Of a DNA stretch of 64,000 nucleotides, positions 57,262 to 64,000 are shown in pieces. The notes under the pieces are model-generated. The model was not told where the DNA came from. It saw only the letters and a list, made by a program, of their open reading frames with translations, and did no database searches. Origin of the DNA: Chitinibacter fontanus (lineage in GTDB: Bacteria > Pseudomonadota > Gammaproteobacteria > Burkholderiales > Chitinibacteraceae); NCBI RefSeq assembly GCF_013423785.1, contig NZ_CP058952.1, positions 1-64,000 of the forward strand, given 5' to 3'. A program made the position numbers and the translations under genes. How positions within the stretch are numbered: the stretch's first letter is position 1; the number at the start of each line of letters is the position of its first letter.

Positions 57262-58235
57262 CAGCGACTCTCCACACTTGGGGCGGCCAAGGGTGCACGA
57301 TCCAATTGTCGGCTCAGCGGCCAAATGTGCTGAACAGCCTCAACCGTCTCGTTACTGCGACGGATTAATTCATCGCCGTTTCGCAACATTCCGGGGATTT
57401 GCGGAGCAGCTTGCTCAACCGAGTTACGCAACACATGCATAGTGATACTTGCATCAGCACTGATTGCTTGAGCGCTCTGCAGCGAGGATGCTGCGGCATT
57501 GAGCATCGGTGGCAATTGGCGACTCACTTCACTAGCAATTACATCGGCACGATTTAGCAACCGGTCGGCACTCGTGAGGGTTTGTCTGGCTTCGCGATCC
57601 AACAATCCATCAGCTCGCGTGAGCAGCAAATCGACTTTTTGCCTAGTTTGTTGCAACTCCGCAGTTAGTTCCTGCACATTCTTCATCGTTTGCCGCAAGT
57701 CTCCCTGCGGATCATTAGCATAGCGCAATGTTTCCTGCACGGATTCAAAGATAGGCTCGGCGCGACTGCGCATATCGAGTGCAATATCCGCCAAGCTCAT
57801 TGTTGCAACAAAGCTCAACACACCGCCCTCTTCCATTCTTTTTGCTGCGGCTGTGCCACCTGAAATTTCAATAAAATGGTCACCAATCAGACCATCCTGC
57901 TGCAAAATCGCGATCGAATCGGCTTTAATCCATTTCATGTACCGCTCTTCAACCAAAATTTCCACATCTACTTTAGCTTGCTCGTTGAGTGACACCTCGT
58001 CGACAACGCCAATACGAAAACCAGAGAGGCGAATTTGCATCCCCGGTGCCAAACCCGCACCACTTTCGGCAACAAAATGTAGGCGCTCTTTAGCATTAAA
58101 GAGCCCCTGCCGCTCGGCCAAGATTAGCAGCAAAGCAACAATAATCACGCCAATCACTGCCGCAAATAAACCTACCCGCCAACCCAACATTTGAAAGCGC
58201 GGATCCAGGTCTTTTAATAAGTGGTGTTGCTTCAT
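57261..58235 (-). CDS. MCE-domain substrate-binding protein (MlaD family)
   Basis: About 324 aa. One helix (about 20-42) anchors a periplasmic MCE domain (about 48-135: GLAPGMQIRLSGFRIGVVDEV, QQDGLIGDHFIEISGG). A long helical tail rich in Leu/Gln/Arg follows (about 150-290), as in MCE proteins that form hexameric lipid tunnels. ATG 58235 overlaps the upstream stop by four bases (ATGA). It works with the permease two genes upstream. Confidence 0.88.
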   Translation of the reverse strand: MKQHHLLKDLDPRFQMLGWRVGLFAAVIGVIIVALLLILAERQGLFNAKERLHFVAESGAGLAPGMQIRLSGFRIGVVDEVSLNEQAKVDVEILVEERYMKWIKADSIAILQQDGLIGDHFIEISGGTAAAKRMEEGGVLSFVATMSLADIALDMRSRAEPIFESVQETLRYANDPQGDLRQTMKNVQELTAELQQTRQKVDLLLTRADGLLDREARQTLTSADRLLNRADVIASEVSRQLPPMLNAAASSLQSAQAISADASITMHVLRNSVEQAAPQIPGMLRNGDELIRRSNETVEAVQHIWPLSRQLDRAPLAAPSVESR

Positions 58236-58828
58236 ATCCAACTACTTTCTTTAGCCATATCAGTGGACGTATTTACATAGGTATACCCAGGTAAGTCAGC
58301 CTCTGATGTAATTACAAAAACATACTCAGCGCCAGTATATGCATCGTAGAGCTGTGCAAGTAAGGTATTTCGCTGCCGTGATTGCTGCAGCCAGGTTAGC
58401 CATTCTTGCTCGATCAGCAAGTATTTGGGCTGCTGCAGCAAGGCGCGCAACAAGGCCGCAATACGGCGATGCGCAGTATCCAGCTGAGCAGGCAATAGCG
58501 CCAAATTATCTATCAACGTCGTGGAATCAAATTTCAGCGGGGCCAGAAAATCTTGCAAACGCTGATCCAGCCCCGATAAATGCTCACCGGAATGATACCA
58601 ACTTGGTAATACTATATTTTCCCACACGCGTAAATTGCTAATAAAGACTGGCTTAGCCTCCAGAATCCCCAACGCACCTTGATCGAGCGCATGAATTTGT
58701 CGCGCCAAGGCATCAATCAAGCTGGCATTAGCATCTTCATCCAGCACATGCAAAGCATATACCCCAGGCTTGAGCAGCGGGTCTGGCGTAAAGTGCCATT
58801 GTTTGGGTTTATTACGGCGCAAGCTCAT
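58232..58828 (-). CDS. Degenerate ABC ATPase-like subunit of the MCE operon
   Basis: A 198-aa protein in the position of MlaF. It keeps the overall ABC-ATPase order but no nucleotide motif. The Walker A position reads VLDEDANAS (about 28-36). Downstream ISNLRVWENIVLP matches the segment LxVxENIxLP of real MlaF proteins. The signature region is LLPAQLDTAHRRIAALLRAL instead of LSGG-QR; Walker B is YLLIEQE (Asp to E140, Glu to Q141); the H-loop is VITSE. It cannot be expected to hydrolyse ATP. It is intact, tightly packed and overlaps its neighbour, so it looks maintained rather than decaying. Confidence 0.75.
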   Translation of the reverse strand: MSLRRNKPKQWHFTPDPLLKPGVYALHVLDEDANASLIDALARQIHALDQGALGILEAKPVFISNLRVWENIVLPSWYHSGEHLSGLDQRLQDFLAPLKFDSTTLIDNLALLPAQLDTAHRRIAALLRALLQQPKYLLIEQEWLTWLQQSRQRNTLLAQLYDAYTGAEYVFVITSEADLPGYTYVNTSTDMAKESSWI

Positions 58829-58831
58829 TGA

Positions 58832-59545
58832 CTAACTCACAAAAGCCCAACACAAATCGAGCACAAACAGGGCAAATAAGCCACGAATCACCGCACGTGA
58901 TGCAGCGCGTGGAATTTCGGTGGCACTCAATTGCACATTCAAGCCAGCATGGCAGGCTAATAAGCCGCCGGCCAAACCAAAAGTAGCCGCCTTGGCCAAG
59001 GCCAGCAGCACAGCCGTAATCCCCAATACCCGATCTATCGCCAACACTTGATAGCTGGCATCCCAACCCGAAATCATCAGCACGCCCCCCAGCATCGACC
59101 CCAGCGCCATACAAGCAGTTAGCAACACCGCAGAGGTCATCATCCCTAGCACACGCGGCAACAATAAATAGCTAGGAATAGAGATATTCATACGCTCAAG
59201 CTCGCGCACTTCACCATTAATTCGCATGGATGCCAACTCAATCGCAATGGCGGAAGCCGATCGCGCCATGATAATCAACACCGTTAATAGCGGGGCCAGC
59301 TCGGTAAAAGTCAGCGAGCCCAATAAGCGCATCGCGGCATCACGACTTTGCCCGTATTGACCGTGCAATTGCGTGACCACAATGCCACCCAAAGCAAAAC
59401 CAATAAAAAACATCAACCAGGCTGCTTCGTTGGCGGTGAAATACACTTGCTTGAGATAAACGCGTCGTACCGGCGCTCTGGCCAGCCCTGAAAAAGCCTG
59501 TAAATAATGCCGCAACCATCTTTTCAAAACAGCAACCCACCCCAT
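58832..59545 (-). CDS. MlaE-family lipid ABC permease
   Basis: A 237-aa permease with about five helices and the MlaE motifs ELAPLLTVLIIMARSASAIAIELASMRINGEVRELERM, broken here as LAPLLTVLIIMARSASA and ELASMRINGEVRELERM. The latter is the coupling region contacting the ATPase. First gene of the MCE operon, 3 bases before the ATPase-like gene. The ATG at 59545 has no strong ribosome site. It diverges from trxB across 178 bases with no clear element. Confidence 0.88.
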   Translation of the reverse strand: MGWVAVLKRWLRHYLQAFSGLARAPVRRVYLKQVYFTANEAAWLMFFIGFALGGIVVTQLHGQYGQSRDAAMRLLGSLTFTELAPLLTVLIIMARSASAIAIELASMRINGEVRELERMNISIPSYLLLPRVLGMMTSAVLLTACMALGSMLGGVLMISGWDASYQVLAIDRVLGITAVLLALAKAATFGLAGGLLACHAGLNVQLSATEIPRAASRAVIRGLFALFVLDLCWAFVS

Positions 59546-59642
59546 CTAACATGTATCAATGGCTTGCTAGAAGCCAAAGCGAGAGAATTTCTATTGCAAC
59601 GATAGCAACAAACGAATAGAACGTCACCGCACAAAGCTTTAA

Positions 59643-60677
<1,035 letters not shown>

Positions 60678-60734
60678 TTAAACAGGTATCGCCCTATATG
60701 CTCTACCAATATTAGGCTTTAAGCGCATACCCCT

Positions 60735-60768
60735 AGCCCCAATCAGTATTTTCTGTTTGGGGCTTTTT
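60735..60768 (+). terminator. Terminator after trxB
   Basis: AGCCCCAA / TTGGGGCT pair around a 14-base loop and end in T5. The rest of the 305-base gap to the next gene holds two TTGACA hexamers (60896-60901, 60909-60914), possible -35 elements, but no matching -10 at normal spacing. Confidence 0.8.
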
Positions 60769-60982
60769 ATTTTGACAGGAAAAATACTGCATCGGCAGCA
60801 CCAGCATGGTGCACCGCAACGAGCTGACCGCTATCTTTCACCACATCTGTTGCATAGATTCAATATGCAGAAAAAAATGATGTTCTGTCTTTAAATTGAC
60901 ATACATAATTGACATGCTTGCTGGGCTGTACTCGGGGCTAAAAAGCCAAGAATTACTGGTTTAACCTTTAAGAGGAATCACC

Positions 60983-61174
60983 ATGTCTCTGCCGTCTACG
61001 TTCAAAACCTCTCGTCAACGTCGTTCTTTGGAAGAAGCGCAGCGCAATATGGAAATCGCTGTGATGGGCACGTACCGAAAACAATTTGAAACCAAACGCC
61101 AGATCCGTAACGCCTTGGCTGATCTTGCCGCGGAAAGAGCAGAAAAGTCACTCGATTATCTCGAGCAACCTTAA
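60983..61174 (+). CDS. Unrecognised 63-aa charged helical protein
   Basis: A 63-aa ORF with GAGGA seven bases before the ATG and a terminator 10 bases after the stop. The product is strongly charged (many Arg, Glu, Gln) and probably all-helical: RRSLEEAQRNMEIAVMGTYR and RQIRNALADLAAERAEKSLD. No signal peptide, Cys or membrane segment. I do not recognise the family. Isolated expression signals support a real gene. Confidence 0.7.
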   Translation: MSLPSTFKTSRQRRSLEEAQRNMEIAVMGTYRKQFETKRQIRNALADLAAERAEKSLDYLEQP

Positions 61175-61183
61175 ACCCCGTGC

Positions 61184-61214
61184 AAACCCCTTTCCCAGCA
61201 GAAAGGGGTTTTTT
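61184..61214 (+). terminator. Terminator after the 63-aa protein gene
   Basis: AAACCCCTTTC / GAAAGGGGTTT form an 11-bp perfect stem with a 6-base loop, and the T-run continues to 61214. The 144 bases between it and the next gene show nothing recognisable. Confidence 0.93.
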
Positions 61215-61358
61215 ATTACCGTTTACTCCACAATACTGCGCAACAACTGATCAAATTTTTCGCTTTTAAGTTCGCTACCCGCGCCCACACGACTACACCG
61301 ATTACGCAGCTTAGATCAAAGCGGCGCCAAATAGACGCAAAGAAAATTAGTCTCGCTA

Positions 61359-62465
61359 ATGCAATCAGCCATAATGAAGCAGGCTCTCGATACATCGCCT
61401 ATTTTCAAGCCCTCTATTACTCATCGGCACAGGCACGGCATGCGACGTTCGTGGTTAATCTTTCTATTATTGCTAAGCGCAGCACTCGCCTATTTTGGGT
61501 GGAGTTACTATGCGCCACTCACAGTCAGCGTTAGCAAACCCCAGCGCGGTATCGCCATTGAGGCGATCTATGCCACCGGTTTGGTTGAACCCAGCATCCT
61601 GCTGCCTATCGCTCCCCGAGTGGGCGGCCATATCAAGAGCCTGCACGTCATTGAAGGTGAAACGGTTCGCAAAGGGCAACTACTGGCCGAACTTGAAGCG
61701 CTGGACGTTGTACGCACCGTTGATGAACAAGCAGCACGTGCGCAATACGCCAAGCAGCAACAAGCGCGTACTGCCTCACTGGTAGCCCAAGGGTTTTATT
61801 CCAGCGCCGAGCTGGATCGCGTTAATTCGGAAGCCAATGCAACTCAGGCAGCGCTCAGACGCGCCCAGGCGCTACAAGGATTTACCACGCTACACGCACC
61901 TGCCGATGGCGTTATTTTGCGACGCGACGCCGAAGTCGGGCAATTTGTCAGCGCAGGACAAGTACTACTTTCCATGTCTTGCTGTGCACCTTTACGCGTG
62001 AGTGCCGAGGTCGATGAAGAAGATATTCCTCATGTCAAAGTGGGGCAAAATGTAGTGCTACACGCCCCCGCTTTTCCCAATGTCGTGCTGGATGGCAAAG
62101 TAGCTGCGATCACCCCCAAGGGCGATCCGGTATCGCGCAGTTATCGGGTCAGAATTGGCGTACTCAACGCCAATGATTTGCGAGTTGGAATGACGGTTGA
62201 AGCTAATCTGATTATGCAAGAAAAAGCCAACGCACTGCTGATTCCCACTCAAACCATACAAGGGGGCAAGGTTTGGATTTTTGAACAAGGTCAGGCAAAG
62301 CAACGCGCAGTCAAACTAGGAATTATGGGAGCCAAGCAAAGTGAGGTCTTGGCGGGGCTTGATGAAAACACGCAAATCATTTGGCCAATTCCCAAGGGTA
62401 TTCGTCCCAACCGCTCATTAAGATTAGTATCTGAACATATACCTAACAAAGCTAACCAACCATAA
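61359..62465 (+). CDS. HlyD/MacA-family periplasmic adaptor
   Basis: A 368-aa membrane fusion protein. A basic N-terminus and one helix (about 30-49) precede the biotinyl-lipoyl halves (VGGHIKSLHVIEGETVRKGQLLAELE and APADGVILRRDAEVGQFVSAG), a short helical hairpin and a beta-barrel part. It links an inner-membrane pump to an outer-membrane channel. Start codon choice is uncertain: ATG 61359, 61374 or 61440. Its stop overlaps the permease start (TAATG). Confidence 0.85.
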   Translation: MQSAIMKQALDTSPIFKPSITHRHRHGMRRSWLIFLLLLSAALAYFGWSYYAPLTVSVSKPQRGIAIEAIYATGLVEPSILLPIAPRVGGHIKSLHVIEGETVRKGQLLAELEALDVVRTVDEQAARAQYAKQQQARTASLVAQGFYSSAELDRVNSEANATQAALRRAQALQGFTTLHAPADGVILRRDAEVGQFVSAGQVLLSMSCCAPLRVSAEVDEEDIPHVKVGQNVVLHAPAFPNVVLDGKVAAITPKGDPVSRSYRVRIGVLNANDLRVGMTVEANLIMQEKANALLIPTQTIQGGKVWIFEQGQAKQRAVKLGIMGAKQSEVLAGLDENTQIIWPIPKGIRPNRSLRLVSEHIPNKANQP

Positions 62466-63709
62466 TGCGACTCCTGCTTGCGGTTGCCCGCACCCACCTA
62501 ACCAGCAGACTACGCGCCACTTTGGTGTCGTTGGGCGGTGTTATTTTGGGCGTCGCTTTTTTTCTAGCGGTCTCGGCCTTGATGCAAGGCTCGGAAAAAG
62601 ACTTTATCAAACGACTGATCGACAGCAGTCCGCACATCACCATTTCAGATGAAAATCGCTCGGCCAGCGAGCAAGCGGCGCAGATACGCTGGCCTGATGC
62701 CGCGGTGGCAATTCGCCATGTAAAACCACTCAATGAAACCCGCGGCATTCGTAGCTATCAGCAAAAACTGGCTATTTTGCAAGCGATAGATGGCGTCAAA
62801 GTTGCGCCTGTACTGGTTGGCTCTGCAGTGCTGCAATTTGCGGGCCGCCAACAAGGGGTGAGCTTGTCGGGTGTCGTACCAGTGATGATGCGCGAGGTGT
62901 CTTTTCTGGAGGATAAATTCATCGCGGGGGAATTGGCTTCACTGGATATCGAGCCGGGCGGCATTATTATCGGCAATAATCTAGCTCAGAAATTTAGCTT
63001 GCGCCTCGGGAGTACCATCAGCATCGTTGCGGGTGAAAATGCCACTCGCACGCTGCGAGTGGTCGGTATTTTTAAGTCAGGCAACGCCAGTTACGATGAA
63101 AACCAGACATTCGTACTTCTCAAACAGGCTCAAGCCTTGCTAGAGAGGCCACAGCGGATTAATCGGTTTATTTTACAACTCAAAGACCCCTATCTGGCCC
63201 GCGAGCTTGCACAACAATTAGAAACACAGTTTGGCTACAAAGCAGTTTCTTGGCTAGAAGCCTCCGAAGATATTCTGAGCCTATTAGTCATACGAAATCT
63301 GATCATGTTCAGCGTGGTAGCGGCGATTTTGGTCGTGGCTTCTTTCGGCATTTACAACACCATCTCGACTTTTGTGATCGAAAAAACGCGTGACATTGCG
63401 ATTTTAAAATCGATGGGCTTTCATGCCCGCGATGTACTCACCATTTTTCTGCTGGAAGGAGCGATTATTGGCGTGCTGGGCAGTATCTTAGGATTAATCT
63501 TGGGCGCTGGTCTGATGCAGGGGCTTGGCATGGTCGAGATCAAGCCACCGGGAGCCAGCCAAATCAGTAATTTGCCCATTTGGTGGGGGGCAGAGCAATT
63601 TATCATTGCGGCGGCATTTGCGTTGCTATCCTGTCTTGCTGCATCTTACCTACCAGCCCGCCGCGCCAGCCGCTTGCATCCGGTGGATGTCTTACGAGGT
63701 GCAACATGA
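62465..63709 (+). CDS. ABC transporter permease, MacB/LolC (FtsX) type
   Basis: A 414-aa permease with one N-terminal helix (about 17-42), a periplasmic MacB-type core and three C-terminal helices (about 280-302, 330-352, 375-398). VIEKTRDIAILKSMGFHARDV and the C-terminal PARRASRLHPVDVLRG are typical of the family. With the adaptor upstream and ATPase downstream it forms an exporter; the cargo is unknown. Confidence 0.88.
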   Translation: MRLLLAVARTHLTSRLRATLVSLGGVILGVAFFLAVSALMQGSEKDFIKRLIDSSPHITISDENRSASEQAAQIRWPDAAVAIRHVKPLNETRGIRSYQQKLAILQAIDGVKVAPVLVGSAVLQFAGRQQGVSLSGVVPVMMREVSFLEDKFIAGELASLDIEPGGIIIGNNLAQKFSLRLGSTISIVAGENATRTLRVVGIFKSGNASYDENQTFVLLKQAQALLERPQRINRFILQLKDPYLARELAQQLETQFGYKAVSWLEASEDILSLLVIRNLIMFSVVAAILVVASFGIYNTISTFVIEKTRDIAILKSMGFHARDVLTIFLLEGAIIGVLGSILGLILGAGLMQGLGMVEIKPPGASQISNLPIWWGAEQFIIAAAFALLSCLAASYLPARRASRLHPVDVLRGAT

Positions 63710-64000
63710 GCAGCATGCTGCGCGCCGAAAATTTGCATCGGGAAATCTCAGGCGAAGTCCCCGTCAAACTGGTGAACAATATTTCACTGGATATTCAAGC
63801 AGGCGAATTTGTTTGCATTATGGGGCCTTCAGGCTCTGGCAAATCTTCATTACTATATTTGCTTGGCCTGTTGGATATTCCCAACCAAGGCAAAATCTGG
63901 CTCGATGGCGTTGATACTGCTGGTTTTAGCGAGGATGAATTAGCCGAGCAGCGCCTACAGCATCTCGGTTATGTATTTCAATTTCATTTTTTGCTGGCCG
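63706..64000 (+). CDS. ABC transporter ATPase, cut by the window end
   Basis: The first 98 residues of a MacB/LolD-type ATPase, starting at ATG 63706 with a 4-base ATGA overlap with the permease stop. Walker A GPSGSGKSS and the Q-loop YVFQFHFLLA are present; the signature and Walker B lie beyond base 64000. Confidence 0.9.
   Translation, partial: MSSMLRAENLHREISGEVPVKLVNNISLDIQAGEFVCIMGPSGSGKSSLLYLLGLLDIPNQGKIWLDGVDTAGFSEDELAEQRLQHLGYVFQFHFLLA

Noticed and set aside
24993..59540. A 16-base match (AAAACAGCAACCCACC) at 24993-25008 and 59525-59540.
   Set aside because: One to two exact 16-mer matches are expected by chance in 64 kb, the sites are in different contexts (tamA start, mlaE-like codons 2-7) and nothing around them is shared.
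60806..60880. A 24-codon ORF starting ATGGTGCACCGC between trxB and the 63-aa gene.
   Set aside because: No ribosome binding site, no terminator of its own and no recognisable composition.

Overview
The window reads as chromosomal DNA of a Gram-negative, motile, respiring betaproteobacterium. Support comes from the complete outer-membrane and lipid A block (bamA, skp, lpxDAB, fabZ, tamAB, lolCD), an FNR-controlled cbb3 oxidase, motAB, a PsrA-type fatty-acid regulator and mid-range GC with many alternative start codons. Neisseriales (Chitinibacter/Deefgea-like) is my best guess, made from gene order and general resemblance only. No rRNA, tRNA, CRISPR array, prophage or insertion sequence was seen.

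Layout. 0-8.1 kb: cbb3 cytochrome oxidase locus, with ccoI-ccoS, then a class II FNR-type promoter, ccoN-O-Q-P, a terminator and ccoG-ccoH. 8.1-14.4 kb: a YjfB-like small protein, dnaE and a membrane GGDEF-EAL protein. 14.5-17.5 kb: copper operon copA-copZ-CsoR-family repressor behind a promoter carrying two ATACCC/GGGTAT inverted repeats. 17.6-25.0 kb: bioB, comF, tamB-tamA. 25.0-25.6 kb: a stretch without large genes that holds a well-formed 30-codon gene, hairpins and a repeated TACTACAAA motif. 25.6-34.7 kb: fatty-acid beta-oxidation genes on the minus strand (TetR/PsrA-like regulator, fadE, fadL, fadN-type fusion, fadA) and a chalcone-isomerase-like secreted protein. 34.8-37.2 kb: a DUF4124 gene broken at a C8 tract, then lolC-lolD. 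37.3-42.0 kb: motA-motB-methyltransferase-HDOD-SpoU methylase. 42.1-56.3 kb: the conserved envelope and translation block rpsB-tsf-pyrH-frr-uppS-cdsA-dxr-rseP-bamA-skp-lpxD-fabZ-lpxA-lpxB-rnhB, all on the minus strand. 56.5-59.5 kb: an MCE lipid-transport operon whose ATPase-like subunit has lost every nucleotide-binding motif. 59.7-64.0 kb: trxB, a 63-residue unknown protein, and an adaptor/permease/ATPase exporter cut by the window end.

Most of the window is ordinary core genome. The points that deserve a second look are the dead ATPase in the MCE operon, the unannotated 30-aa gene with its motif cluster, the copper operon (apparently leaderless copA and a CsoR homologue lacking two of three copper ligands), the split DUF4124 gene, and the perfect PsrA-type operator before the fad genes. 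All coordinates and motifs were read by eye; no database search was run.
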